A DNA stretch of 64,000 nt from Sporolactobacillus putidus (GTDB lineage: Bacteria > Bacillota > Bacilli > Bacillales > Sporolactobacillaceae). Position numbers and translations under genes: made by a program. Location: positions 248,001 through 312,000 of the forward strand of contig NZ_BMOK01000002.1 of the NCBI RefSeq assembly GCF_014647035.1, written 5' to 3'. Positions within the stretch are counted from its first letter, which is position 1. Every line of letters starts with the position of its first letter. A model generated the notes under the pieces. The model searched no databases, was not told the origin of the DNA, and was given only the letters and a program-made list of their open reading frames with translations. Of this stretch, positions 51,118 to 59,960 are shown one piece after another.

Positions 51118-51266
51118 TATTAGAAAACTTGGCGAAGCGGGGCCTTTGGCGCAGGCTGAGCCTTAGTTGGGGGCCAGGGCGGCCTAATGCCGAACATGCC
51201 GCAGGACGCGGCGATCTGTTCGGTCGCTTACATTATAATCCTTAAAATTTTTATACTTTCCTATAA
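51118..51266. repeat. MITE-like repeat, copy C
   Basis: About 149 bp, same orientation as copy A. Ends TATATTAGAAAACTT and TATACTTTCCTATAA are imperfect inverted repeats. The centre contains GCCGAACATGCCGC, AGGAC, then GCGGCGATCTGTTCGG, able to fold as a strong hairpin. No open frame. It sits in the 335-base gap between the MFS and M3 peptidase genes. Confidence 0.8.
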
Positions 51267-51269
51267 CAC

Positions 51270-51303
51270 AAAAAAACCGCTGTGGTCTTCCGGCCTGGCG
51301 GAG
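51270..51303 (-). terminator. Terminator after the MFS gene
   Basis: Minus-strand CCGCCAGG ... CCACAGCGG hairpin followed by seven T. Confidence 0.65.
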
Positions 51304-51318
51304 TGAAAGTTCCGTGCA

Positions 51319-52566
51319 TTAAACGTGCTGTCCGGCGATTTTTCGCTGATGGTGCCTGCGATGGCGAGGATGCTGTGCCTTGTAAACAATCACCTTGCTG
51401 ACAGTGAAAGCGAGGATGATCCCGATCGAACAGATAGACGCAACCATGGATACGACTCCCGCCCAGCCGAAACGGTCGAGAAAAATTCCCCCGACAGAAC
51501 CTTCAACACTGGAGCCAACATAATAGAACAAAAGATAAAGAGACGAAGACTGTGCCTTTTCCCGTCGATTGGCAAGAATACCGACCCAGCTGCTGGCGAC
51601 AGAATGACCGCCGAAAAAGCCGAAGGTAAAAAGGGCCAGGCCGATTACTTTCAGAATGAGTGGTGCACTCATCGTGACCAGAAGACCGGTCACCATCATA
51701 GACAGACAGAACGCGACCACTCCTGTTCGGCTCATGCGATCGGACAGTTTGCCCATCCAGGTTGAACTGAATGTGCCGACCAGAAAGATAAGAAAGATAA
51801 AACCGATAAAAGTCTGGCTCAGATTGTATGGAGGCTGCATCAATGGAATGCCTATATAGTTATAAACCGTTACAAATCCGCCCATCAAAATAAACCCAAG
51901 ACAATAGATAAGCACAAGCGCGGGCGACTCAATATTTTCAATGAAACCTACCGTCGTCCTTTTCAAAGACACTTTATTCGCGTCAAAATGCCGTGATTTG
52001 GGAAGAAATATAATAAACAACGCACACATGACCATATTCAGTAACCCGAGAAATCCGATGGCCACATTCCATGAGTATGCATCGCTCAAGGTGCCGACAA
52101 TCAGGCGTCCCGTCAGCCCTCCGAGACTGTTGCCGCTGACATAGATTCCGATGACATAGCCGAGACAGCGTTTATCAAATTCTTCGTTGACATAAGCCAT
52201 GGCGATAGATGGATAACCGGCCAGCAGTGCGCCCTGCATAAACCGGACAGCAATCAGAAGCGGAAGATAGTGGATAAAGCCAACGGCAAAACAAAGGACG
52301 GCTGACGAGCCAAGTGCAAGTGTCATGATCTTTTTTCGATCAAACATACCTGAAGTAAAAGATACAAAGAATAAGAAAATAGCAAGCGCGCCGGTAGCTG
52401 CGGAAAGGGTCAGGCTCGCTGTTGCGGGAGGAACATGAAATTGTTCGGCGATGACAGCGATCACCGGCTGTGTACTGTATAAATCCGCATACATGATGAA
52501 GCTTCCCAGAAACAAGGCAATCAATGTTTTTCTAAACGCCTTGTTCTCTGGTGAAAGATAACCCAT
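51319..52566 (-). CDS. MFS transporter, YnfM-like
   Basis: A 415-residue protein with 12 predicted helices. It opens LIALFLGSFIMYADLYSTQPVIAVIAEQFHVPPATASLTLSA, a pattern of the YnfM/arabinose-efflux-like DHA1 subgroup. The loop 2-3 motif is GMFDRKKIM and the loop 8-9 motif GKLSDRMSR. The substrate is unknown. The C-terminal tail is basic and His-rich (HPRHRRHHQRK). It is transcribed divergently from a LysR regulator 206 bases away, which probably controls it. Confidence 0.85.
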   Translation of the reverse strand: MGYLSPENKAFRKTLIALFLGSFIMYADLYSTQPVIAVIAEQFHVPPATASLTLSAATGALAIFLFFVSFTSGMFDRKKIMTLALGSSAVLCFAVGFIHYLPLLIAVRFMQGALLAGYPSIAMAYVNEEFDKRCLGYVIGIYVSGNSLGGLTGRLIVGTLSDAYSWNVAIGFLGLLNMVMCALFIIFLPKSRHFDANKVSLKRTTVGFIENIESPALVLIYCLGFILMGGFVTVYNYIGIPLMQPPYNLSQTFIGFIFLIFLVGTFSSTWMGKLSDRMSRTGVVAFCLSMMVTGLLVTMSAPLILKVIGLALFTFGFFGGHSVASSWVGILANRREKAQSSSLYLLFYYVGSSVEGSVGGIFLDRFGWAGVVSMVASICSIGIILAFTVSKVIVYKAQHPRHRRHHQRKIAGQHV

Positions 52567-52772
52567 GAGATGTTCATCCCTTCACTTTTGTTGGTATTTT
52601 TCATACTATGACAAATCATTTATGATGTCTAATATATAATTTGCATACCATTCATGCACAGCAGTCATATTGTGGTATCTTATATATGGGGGGCAAGGGA
52701 AGCAGCTCTTCTGAAAGAAGCCCCTCTTACTTACGAATCACTGCTGTCCCACCCATCCAAGGAGTGATTGAT

Positions 52773-53654
52773 ATGGAGTGGCAACAAATCGAATATTTCC
52801 AGATGGTCGCCCGGCTTCAGCACATGACCCAGGCGGCCGAAGCACTTTCCATCTCGCAGCCTGCCCTCAGCAGGTCCATTGCCCGCCTGGAAGAAGAGCT
52901 TGGCGTCGGCCTTTTCGAGAGGCAGGGACGAAACATCATTCTCAATCAGTACGGCAAGCTGTTTCTGAAGCATGCCAATCGGATTCTTAAGGAGTTTGAT
53001 GAGACAAAAAAAGAGATTCAGGCACTTCTTGATCCTGAGTATGGCGAAGTTTCGCTTGGCTTTCTGCATACTTTAGGCATCAATATGATTCCCGATATTT
53101 TGAGCGCGTTTCAGTGCAACCACCCGAATACAAAAATCAAGCTTTACCAAAACAATAATGTGTCTTTGCTCAGGCAATTGCAAGCGGGTGAAATCGATCT
53201 CTGTCTCGTGCATCACACCTTTGATATTCCTCACATTCAATGGGAAAAACTATGGAATGAAGAACTTTTTATCATGGTTCCGGCGTCCCATCCTCTGGCA
53301 AAGAGAGGGTCGATCACCTTGGATGAAATTCAGTCCGAACCGTTCATTTCATACAAGCCGGGATTTGAACTGCGCAAAATAGCCGACAAACTCTGCAGAA
53401 AAGCAAACTTTACGCCAAACATTACTTTTGAGGGTGAAGAAGTGACGACGCTTGCCGGTCTTGTCGCCGCAGGTCTCGGCGTCGCACTGCTGCCTGACCA
53501 AAAGGATATTGACAGCAGCAGAGTCGCTAAGATTCACGTGAGCTGGCCCAGCTGCGAACGTCAGATCGGACTGTCATGGTATGAAGATCGTTACCTTTCT
53601 CCTGCCGCTTCACGATTCAAGAGTTTTGTGTTTTCTCATTATAAAGTCTGCTGA
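52773..53654 (+). CDS. LysR-family transcriptional regulator
   Basis: A 293-residue regulator. An N-terminal winged helix (MEWQQIEYFQMVARLQHMTQAAEALSISQPALSRSIARLEEELGVGLFERQGRNIILNQYG) is followed by a type 2 periplasmic-binding-protein-like effector domain (GEVSLGFLHTLGINMIPDIL onward). AAGGAG lies 10 bases before ATG; 44 more codons are open upstream without a site. The intergenic region towards the MFS gene contains AT-rich partial dyads near 52600-52660, where a LysR site would be expected. The effector is unknown; GltC/CidR-like subfamilies look similar. Confidence 0.88.
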   Translation: MEWQQIEYFQMVARLQHMTQAAEALSISQPALSRSIARLEEELGVGLFERQGRNIILNQYGKLFLKHANRILKEFDETKKEIQALLDPEYGEVSLGFLHTLGINMIPDILSAFQCNHPNTKIKLYQNNNVSLLRQLQAGEIDLCLVHHTFDIPHIQWEKLWNEELFIMVPASHPLAKRGSITLDEIQSEPFISYKPGFELRKIADKLCRKANFTPNITFEGEEVTTLAGLVAAGLGVALLPDQKDIDSSRVAKIHVSWPSCERQIGLSWYEDRYLSPAASRFKSFVFSHYKVC

Positions 53655-53656
53655 AT

Positions 53657-53697
53657 AAAAAAGGACGGTGCTCCTACAACAGGCACCGTCCTTTTTT
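53657..53697. terminator. Bidirectional terminator
   Basis: AAAAAAGGACGGTGC / GCACCGTCCTTTTTT perfect 15-bp stem between the convergent LysR and YitT-family genes. Confidence 0.93.
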
Positions 53698-54706
53698 ATT
53701 CATCCTGAAACGGAAAGCGGCCGGGTATCGTTACATTTGTCTTTGTATGAAACAATTGTTCAAAACGATGGTAATCTTCGTCTCCGAGCGTATGTCTGGC
53801 CCTCTCGGATTCTTCTCCATGTTTCATCGCCTGGATGGCACGCTGCTGTTCCTCAGTGTGAAAAATGCCGATAATTTTATTTGTTTCCAGGATATTCGTA
53901 AAGGAATTCGGATCGACTTCTTTGATCAGCTGCTCCATCTTATAGAGTTCATAATGGCTGATGACAATCATGACCGAAAAGCGCTTTTTTTTCGTAAAGC
54001 CTCCGTAAGACGGGATGATCGTCGCCCCGCGGTCAAACTGATCCTGCATCGCACTAACCAGCTTATCCGCTTGATCTGTCACTGTAATCACCGTCAGCTT
54101 CTGATATTTTGTATGGATCATATCAATCACATAGCTGTTGACAAACCTTGATATGAGCGTGTACAGTGCATATTGCCATTCATACACCGCCCCGGCAATA
54201 ACAATGATGATACCGTTCAGAATCAAAAAATATTTACCCGATGACGCGTTGCGGTTCTTTCTTGTCAGGTAAATCGCAATGATATCAAGTCCTCCTGTTG
54301 AAATTCCGTATTTGAGCGCCACACCGACGCCAACCGCTGAAATCATTCCCCCGAAGATCGCATTCAGCAGAATATCGCGCGACAACGGATGAACCGGAAT
54401 GACAGACAAAAAGAATGAAGTAAACAATACTGTAATAAAGCTGAAAAAAGTAAAGCTTTTTCCAACTTTAAACCATCCGAGCAGGGCAATAGGCAGATTC
54501 AAGAGGAGAACAAGGACTCCGATTGACAGGCTCAGGTGCAGATAATCGCGCAATACATCGGTAATCAGCTGGGCCGCGCCATTAATTCCGGACGCATAGA
54601 CTTTGGCAGGGACAAGAAAGAAATTCATACTCATTGCACACAGAAAAGCCGCACAAACCGCAATCAGCAACTTTTTAGCTAGTTCTCTCAAAACCGTCGT
54701 ATTCAT
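53696..54706 (-). CDS. YitT-family membrane protein (DUF161/DUF2179)
   Basis: A 336-residue protein. Five or six helices (LLIAVCAAFLCAMSMNFFLVPAKVYASGINGAAQLI, IGVLVLLLNLPIALLGWFKVG, FSFITVLFTSFFLSVIPVHPL, LLNAIFGGMISAVGVGVALKYGISTGGLDIIAIYL) are followed by a cytosolic DUF2179 domain (YQKLTVITVTDQADKLVSAMQDQFDRGATIIPSYGGFTKKKRFSVMIVISHYEL). About 50 extra residues at the C-terminus exceed the usual length. Function is unknown. The start is set at MNTTVLREL, after GGAAAG; 21 codons upstream are open. Confidence 0.85.
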   Translation of the reverse strand: MNTTVLRELAKKLLIAVCAAFLCAMSMNFFLVPAKVYASGINGAAQLITDVLRDYLHLSLSIGVLVLLLNLPIALLGWFKVGKSFTFFSFITVLFTSFFLSVIPVHPLSRDILLNAIFGGMISAVGVGVALKYGISTGGLDIIAIYLTRKNRNASSGKYFLILNGIIIVIAGAVYEWQYALYTLISRFVNSYVIDMIHTKYQKLTVITVTDQADKLVSAMQDQFDRGATIIPSYGGFTKKKRFSVMIVISHYELYKMEQLIKEVDPNSFTNILETNKIIGIFHTEEQQRAIQAMKHGEESERARHTLGDEDYHRFEQLFHTKTNVTIPGRFPFQDE

Positions 54707-54731
54707 ACTTTCCGTCTTCCCTTGACATAAT

Positions 54732-54740
54732 ATTATATCA
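54732..54740 (-). promoter_or_regulatory. Extended -10 promoter of the YitT-family gene
   Basis: Minus-strand TGATATAAT, about 25 bases before the start; no strong -35. Confidence 0.4.
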
Positions 54741-54939
54741 GTACTTAGTATAACGGGCCTCAAGCCCATTAAACGGCGAACATTCTTCCAGGGGTTTCAA
54801 ATTATAGCACTTTCCGAATCGGATTCAACCCCCTGTTGAAATGTCTTATTTTTTTCATTCATAAGACGAAACAAACTTTTCAATCTTTAAAGGTGTTTCC
54901 TGAAAAAAGTCGGAAGAAGCGGCTGAAAGTATGGATTAG

Positions 54940-54969
54940 TTGCCCTATGCCATCCAGTCTTGTTACAAT
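54940..54969 (+). promoter_or_regulatory. Promoter of the yjbI-yjbH operon
   Basis: -35 TTGCCC (54940-54945), 18-base spacer, -10 TACAAT (54964-54969). The leader to the haemoglobin gene is about 165 bases and holds nothing else that I can support. Confidence 0.5.
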
Positions 54970-55143
54970 ATAGAAAGTTTCCGGGGCTTCCGTTAAGCTG
55001 CTCTGGTTTAAAACGAATACTCAAACCGATCAGCGGAACAAACCAGTGCAACCGTCATGTTGGAGAGGACTTCGTTCTTTCTTAAACATGTTGCTGGACA
55101 GATTATAGATAAAATAAAAAAAGGAAGGTTGAATTTTATTATT

Positions 55144-55569
55144 ATGAATAAGAGTGGGCTGCCGTTGTTTGAAGCGATTGGCGGAGAAAAAACCGTAAAC
55201 AGGCTCGTAGAGGCATTTTACCATCATGTGAAGCTTCATCCGGTTATTTCTTCTCTCTTCCCTGACGACATGAGTGAGACGGTTCGGAAACAAAAGCAGT
55301 TTCTGACTCAGCTGCTGGGAGGCCCCCAGCTGTATTCCATGGAACATGGCCATCCGATGCTCCGCGCACGCCACCTTCATTTTAAAATTGGAGCGGAGGA
55401 AGCTGACGCCTGGCTGACCTGTATGGACCATGCAATGAATGATATTGGTCTGGATCCTGAATATCGGAAAATCATCTTCGAAAGATTGTCGAAAACAGCG
55501 CATCATATGATCAATCAGCCTGCTATTAATCATCTCGGAGGGGTGATTTCCCGTGATATTTTACGATGA
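55144..55569 (+). CDS. yjbI: Truncated haemoglobin (YjbI-like, group II)
   Basis: A 141-residue 2-on-2 globin. It has the Phe-Glu-Ala-Ile-Gly-Gly start (LFEAIGGEKTVNRLVEAFYHHV), the F-helix proximal His region (MEHGHPMLRARHLHFKIG) and the Trp-containing G-helix AWLTCMDHAM typical of group II (TrHbO). It binds oxygen and is paired with yjbH in many Bacillales. The ribosome site GGAAGG lies rather far (about 15 bases) upstream of the chosen ATG, so the start is uncertain. The last 17 bases overlap yjbH. Confidence 0.88.
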   Translation: MNKSGLPLFEAIGGEKTVNRLVEAFYHHVKLHPVISSLFPDDMSETVRKQKQFLTQLLGGPQLYSMEHGHPMLRARHLHFKIGAEEADAWLTCMDHAMNDIGLDPEYRKIIFERLSKTAHHMINQPAINHLGGVISRDILR

Positions 55570-56449
55570 CCGATCGACATGTGAGGGAACACCGGGCCAC
55601 ACGATATGTTCACTGTACAATCACTCCAGAAATAGTCGCCGAGTGGAGATTCTGGCTTTTATCGATCCCCTCTGCGCAGAATGCTGGGGTCTTGAGCCGT
55701 TGATGAAAAAATTCTTTCTGGAATATCATGACTACTTCACTTTTCGTTTTTTGCTGACGACAAAACATGATACGGCAAACCGCTGCCAATTTAACCAGGC
55801 TAAGAAGATTGCTGAGGAATGGGATAAGTACGCTCACTTGACAGGTATGTGCTGCGACAGCGATGTCTGGTTTGAAAATCCTCCTTCCCCTTATGCTGTC
55901 GCCTTATCTATTAAGGCCGCCGAATTTCAGGGAAAGGCCGCCGGCAATCGTTTTCTAAGGCGGATAAGAGAGCAGATTTTTTTCCGCAAAAGGGGAATGA
56001 ATCAATTTCACGAACTGCTTGAAGTCGCACGCCTTGCTGAATTGGACATTGACGAGTTCAACAGCGACTTTCATTCCTGCCGTCCGATTAAATCGCTGCA
56101 GTGTGACCGCCGGCTGGCAAACGAGATGTCGATCACTGAACTGCCGTCTCTTGTCTTTTCCACGGCGGACGGCGATTCTGAGGCCATCAAGGTCAACGGA
56201 CGTTATGCCTATGATGTTTACGTTCAGATACTGACGGAGCTGCTTGGCGAAACGCCTGTTGCCAGCCCCCCTCCTTCTCTGAAAGAGTATTTTAAACAGC
56301 AAGGTTTTCTCGCAACCAAAGAAGTCTCGGTGGTCTATGATCTGCCGGAAGAGGATGCTTTGAAGGAACTTCGCAAACTCCAGCTGCAGCAGGTCATTGA
56401 ACCGGTCGTATTGAGAAGCGGAACGTACTGGAAGTATATTGCGGATTAA
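55553..56449 (+). CDS. yjbH: ClpXP adaptor for Spx degradation, YjbH/SpxH
   Basis: A 298-residue DsbA-like protein. It has a thioredoxin-fold N-terminus with Cys41-X2-Cys44 in FIDPLCAECWGLEPLMKKFFLEY and a helical insert with SIKAAEFQGK, then TELPSLVFS (cis-Pro loop). A C-terminal domain follows (LKEYFKQQGFLATKEVSVVYDLPEEDALKELRKLQLQQVIE). It binds Spx and hands it to ClpXP under non-stress conditions. The start is GTG with GGAGGGGTG upstream, overlapping yjbI, so translation is coupled. spx itself lies 7 kb away in the same block. Confidence 0.92.
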   Translation: MIFYDDRSTCEGTPGHTICSLYNHSRNSRRVEILAFIDPLCAECWGLEPLMKKFFLEYHDYFTFRFLLTTKHDTANRCQFNQAKKIAEEWDKYAHLTGMCCDSDVWFENPPSPYAVALSIKAAEFQGKAAGNRFLRRIREQIFFRKRGMNQFHELLEVARLAELDIDEFNSDFHSCRPIKSLQCDRRLANEMSITELPSLVFSTADGDSEAIKVNGRYAYDVYVQILTELLGETPVASPPPSLKEYFKQQGFLATKEVSVVYDLPEEDALKELRKLQLQQVIEPVVLRSGTYWKYIAD

Positions 56450-56493
56450 GCGCTCATAGGCTTGTAACAATTCATTTTAAAGGATGGATTCAT

Positions 56494-56661
56494 ATGAAGC
56501 CGCTGACCGCACTGTCGCTGGCTGTCATGGCCGGCCTTTGTTTTTTCTACTACCTTCTTGGTCTGATGCATCTTCATTCACTCATTTTGTCCGGCGGGCT
56601 CATGTTTCTGATCATTTTTCTGCTGATCCGTTTTCTTACCGTTCGGCCGAGAAACAAATGA
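56494..56661 (+). CDS. Unrecognised 55-residue two-helix membrane protein
   Basis: It starts MKPLTALSLAVMAGLCFFYY. Two hydrophobic helices (residues 5-24 and 29-48) are joined by MHLHS, and the tail is basic (TVRPRNK). AAAGGATGG precedes ATG at about 7 bases. It lies 44 bases after yjbH and before a terminator, so it is probably the last gene of that operon. B. subtilis also has a tiny gene between yjbG and yjbH; equivalence is only positional. Confidence 0.65.
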   Translation: MKPLTALSLAVMAGLCFFYYLLGLMHLHSLILSGGLMFLIIFLLIRFLTVRPRNK

Positions 56662-56662
56662 C

Positions 56663-56705
56663 AGCACAAAAAAAGCGGATTCGGACTTGCCGCTTTTTTT
56701 GTGCT
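56663..56705. terminator. Bidirectional terminator
   Basis: AGCACAAAAAAAGCGG / CCGCTTTTTTTGTGCT stem of 16 bp between the convergent small gene and pepF. Confidence 0.92.
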
Positions 56706-56723
56706 GTTTTTTTTATCCGTGTT

Positions 56724-58538
56724 TCACCCGAACATCAACTGCTCCATTTCATCCAGCACCTGTCCGAACACTTCCATTGCCTGCTGAACCGGCTTCGGTT
56801 CAGCCATATCGACGCCCGCTTTCTTCAGAACTTCAATCGGATAGTCGGAACTGCCTGACTTCAGATAATTTTTGTATCTCTCAACCGCAGGGGTTCCTTC
56901 TTCGAGGATCTGCTTCGAGAGAGCCGAGGCCGCGCTGTATCCGGTCGCGTATTGATAAACGTAATAGTTATAATAAAAATGAGGGATTCTCGCCCATTCG
57001 AGTCCGATCGGTTTGTCGACAACAATCTCCCCGCCAAAATACGTTTTATTAAGGTCGTAATAGATGCCGGTCAGCAGATCGGCCGTCAGCGCTTCCCCGT
57101 CTCGGGCTTTTTCATGAATCATATGCTCGAATTCCGCAAACATTGTCTGGCGGAAAACCGTTGCCTTGAAGCCTTCAAGCTGATTATTCAGCAAATATAA
57201 TTTCTTCTTTTTATCATCCGTCGTTTCAAGCAGATAATGATTAAGCAGCGCTTCATTGCACGTCGAAGCCACTTCCGCGACAAAAATCGAATAATCCGAA
57301 TAGGGGTACGGCTGGCAGGTACGTGAATAATAGCTGTGCATAGAGTGTCCAAGTTCGTGAGCCAGGGTAAACACACTGTTGATGTTGTCCTGCCAATTAA
57401 GCAAAATATACGGCATCGTACCGAATGCCCCTCCTGAATAGCCGCCGCTTCTCTTGTTCTGAGTTTCCCTGACATCAATCCAGCGCTTTTTGAAACCCTC
57501 CCGGATCACATCCAGATAATCTTCGCCGAGCGGGGCGAGCCCCTTCAAAACAAGTTCCTTCGCTTCCTCATAGGTTACTTTGATTTTTGCATTCTGAACA
57601 AGCGGTGCATAAAGATCATACATATGCAGTTCATCGACTTTCAGCGCTTTCTTGCGCAGCGCTACATAACGGTACATCAAAGGCAGGTGATCATGAATGG
57701 TTTTTATCAAATTGTCATAGACCGATTCGGGAATATTGTTGCCGAAAAGAGCCGCCTTGCGTGCCGATTTATAGTGCCTCGCCGCCGCGTAAAAATTGTC
57801 GCGCTTGATCTGGCCGCTGAGCGTTGAAGCCAATGTATTTTTAAAAGCGCCATAAACCGCATAAGTGTCTTCAAAAGTTTCCTTGCGTACCCGCCTGTCC
57901 TCGCTTTCCATAAGTTTTCCGTAACGGCCATGCGTAATTTCCACGTCATCGCCGTTTTCGTCCTTAATTTTCGGGAATTTCAGATCGGCATTGTTCAGCA
58001 TGCCGAAAGTAGCAGACGAAGCGTCCGTCACATCTCCCGCTGCAGCCAAAAGCGCTTCTTTTTCCGCATCAAGCACATGCGGTCTCGTCCTTGTGATTTC
58101 ATCAATGGCGTGCCGGTAGAGCTGAAGCTCCTTGTTCTCGTTCAGAAAACTGTCCAGCTTTTCCGGATCAATGGCCAATATTTCAGGCGTGACAAAAGCC
58201 AGCTTGCTTCCAACCACAGTAGCCAGATTTCCCGCTCTGTCATGAAGAGCCTGGTAGGTCGAATTCGCCGTATCTTCATCGGATTTCATGTGGGCGTAGA
58301 CGTATACTTTGTACAAAATTTCTGTCAGTTCGTCCTGTTTCTTTAACATTGCAAACAAGGTTTCCGAAGATTCCTGCAGTTTTCCCTTAAAGGCCTCTAT
58401 CTCAGGAACTAAATCTTTAACTTTCTGAAAAGCTTTTTCCCAGGATCCGATATCAGGAAAAATCGCCTCAAGATCCCATGTCTCTTCTTTTGGAATGTCC
58501 TCCCTTTTCGGAAGGGCTGTTGTGTTTTCGCCGGCCAT
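56724..58538 (-). CDS. pepF: Oligoendopeptidase F
   Basis: A 604-residue M3B zinc peptidase. Its N-terminal region is RKDIP-like (LPKREDIPKEETWDLEAIFPD), and the active site is VFTLAHELGHSMHSYYS (HEXXH), with downstream Glu in FVAEVASTCNEALL. The C-terminal IPHFYYNYYVYQYATGYSAA is conserved in PepF. It degrades peptides of about 7-17 residues in the cytoplasm. GGAGGTGG precedes ATG. In Bacillales it stands between coiA and yjbH, as here. Confidence 0.95.
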   Translation of the reverse strand: MAGENTTALPKREDIPKEETWDLEAIFPDIGSWEKAFQKVKDLVPEIEAFKGKLQESSETLFAMLKKQDELTEILYKVYVYAHMKSDEDTANSTYQALHDRAGNLATVVGSKLAFVTPEILAIDPEKLDSFLNENKELQLYRHAIDEITRTRPHVLDAEKEALLAAAGDVTDASSATFGMLNNADLKFPKIKDENGDDVEITHGRYGKLMESEDRRVRKETFEDTYAVYGAFKNTLASTLSGQIKRDNFYAAARHYKSARKAALFGNNIPESVYDNLIKTIHDHLPLMYRYVALRKKALKVDELHMYDLYAPLVQNAKIKVTYEEAKELVLKGLAPLGEDYLDVIREGFKKRWIDVRETQNKRSGGYSGGAFGTMPYILLNWQDNINSVFTLAHELGHSMHSYYSRTCQPYPYSDYSIFVAEVASTCNEALLNHYLLETTDDKKKKLYLLNNQLEGFKATVFRQTMFAEFEHMIHEKARDGEALTADLLTGIYYDLNKTYFGGEIVVDKPIGLEWARIPHFYYNYYVYQYATGYSAASALSKQILEEGTPAVERYKNYLKSGSSDYPIEVLKKAGVDMAEPKPVQQAMEVFGQVLDEMEQLMFG

Positions 58539-58636
58539 TACGCCACCTCCATATGCTTATACGTTTTTAACCGTTGAATAAAAACCAATTCTATCGTACT
58601 TCTTTTTCTTATTTTGCGCAAAAACCAGGTAAAGCA

Positions 58637-59863
58637 TCATTTATTCATCTGACCATGAACGCGTTCCAGTGAATCGAGAACAAGCCGGTCTTGTTTCAGA
58701 AGCTGATCCAGAGGCAGGTCGCCGGCTATCCGAGAGGCCCGAAAGCGATAGGCTCCTTCTTTCCCTTCTGCCTTATTCAGCTTAACGAGCTGTTCAAGAT
58801 AAGTTTTTATCACTCCGGCGAGTGATCGTTTCGGACAGAGCGGGAGGCTCCTTCTCAAAAAAACGGTCTCAGTTCCTCCTATTTTTCCAGTTCGCATCAG
58901 CATGTCCGGTGTGAGCCACAAATCGGGCGGACTGTGGGTCATTACAAAATAAATCCACATCTGCCACAGGCAGGGCGGAAGGGAAAAATGAATATAATCG
59001 CGATGCGGGAGACCGACAAAAGAAGGAAAGCCGGAATAGTTCATCCTCAACCGGTAGGCTTGCTGGCGCAGCCAGTATTCTTCACGTGAAAGATGAGATG
59101 GGACACTCAGGCGATAGCGTCTCTTGCAGTCTGCCCAATCCTGTTTGAAAGATTCCGGTGAAAAGGGAAGGGCGGGCATGATCAACTGATGAGGTCTGGC
59201 TGAAGGAATCATATGGTTTATTTCCTGGGTAATGTACATGGTTTTTGAGACGGGATGAAGGTGGCCGGCGAAACAGATTCTTTTTTCGGCGGGGTAGTAG
59301 TAACTGACATAATAAGGAGAGAAAAAGGGATGGCTGGGGGCATTTCGATTGGAAAACTGAATCGTCTGAGACTCAAAGCCCGATAATCTGGCAAGACATC
59401 TGATTTTCTTCTGCCGCGCGCCTCCAAGTATCCAGATCGGACGGATGCCCACGCTCATGTACCCACATGTGCGCGCGTGAAGCTTCTCTTCTGAGATAGT
59501 GCTGCACTGATATTCAAGAGCAATCGGATGAATGCCCGGGAGATAAATATCAGGCCTCTGGTGGATCTCCGGGATATAATGCTCCAGTTCAGGCGTACGG
59601 CCATTTGCTTTGGTCCATTGAAATAAATCTTCTTTTCCGCTCAAGTGTGCCGTTGATTCCGGTTCTGTTTCAATAATGCAAGGATATTTCGGGTGGTGGG
59701 AAAAATGCCACTTTTTTTTACTTCCGAGTCTCAGACGAACCGGTGAGCGGCACACCGGACAATAGAACCGCTTCCTGTTTCTCAGCAGATTCAGCTCACT
59801 CCTAGTAAAGTCAGGAGAAACAAGAGAAATCAGGCGTCCGTCATCCATTGCGGCAATGAGCAT
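58637..59863 (-). CDS. coiA: Competence protein CoiA
   Basis: A 408-residue protein. The N-terminal part is ISLVSPDFTRSELNLLRNRKRFYCPVCRSPVRLRLGSKKKWHFSH (the zinc-binding CPxC and HFSH typical of CoiA). A nuclease-like region follows (RPDIYLPGIHPIALEYQCSTIS; Asp...Glu-Tyr-Gln as in PD-(D/E)XK folds). CoiA promotes recombination of incoming single-stranded DNA during transformation. The frame extends far upstream into repeat flank; I use the ATG at 59863 (AAGG 11 bases before). Two ComK-like motifs lie just upstream. The divergent C-terminal 150 residues are poorly conserved in the family. Confidence 0.88.
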   Translation of the reverse strand: MLIAAMDDGRLISLVSPDFTRSELNLLRNRKRFYCPVCRSPVRLRLGSKKKWHFSHHPKYPCIIETEPESTAHLSGKEDLFQWTKANGRTPELEHYIPEIHQRPDIYLPGIHPIALEYQCSTISEEKLHARTCGYMSVGIRPIWILGGARQKKIRCLARLSGFESQTIQFSNRNAPSHPFFSPYYVSYYYPAEKRICFAGHLHPVSKTMYITQEINHMIPSARPHQLIMPALPFSPESFKQDWADCKRRYRLSVPSHLSREEYWLRQQAYRLRMNYSGFPSFVGLPHRDYIHFSLPPCLWQMWIYFVMTHSPPDLWLTPDMLMRTGKIGGTETVFLRRSLPLCPKRSLAGVIKTYLEQLVKLNKAEGKEGAYRFRASRIAGDLPLDQLLKQDRLVLDSLERVHGQMNK

Positions 59864-59909
59864 TTCATCACAACCTTCATCTTTGTTATTCATGGATATA
59901 TATTTCGAC

Positions 59910-59946
59910 AAAAAGAAATTTTTTCCTGTCTGCGAAAGGTGCTTTT
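59910..59946. promoter_or_regulatory. ComK-box-like pair upstream of coiA
   Basis: AAAAAGAAATTTT (59910-59922) fits AAAA-N5-TTTT exactly. GAAAGGTGCTTTT (59934-59946) fits with one mismatch. The 11-base distance between them is not one of the classical ComK spacings, so binding is uncertain. Confidence 0.35.
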
Positions 59947-59960
59947 TTATTTTGTAAGTT

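Noticed and set aside
52567-52772. Defined LysR operator between the MFS and LysR genes
   Set aside because: Several AT-rich partial dyads are present but none stands out, so no exact T-N11-A site is reported.
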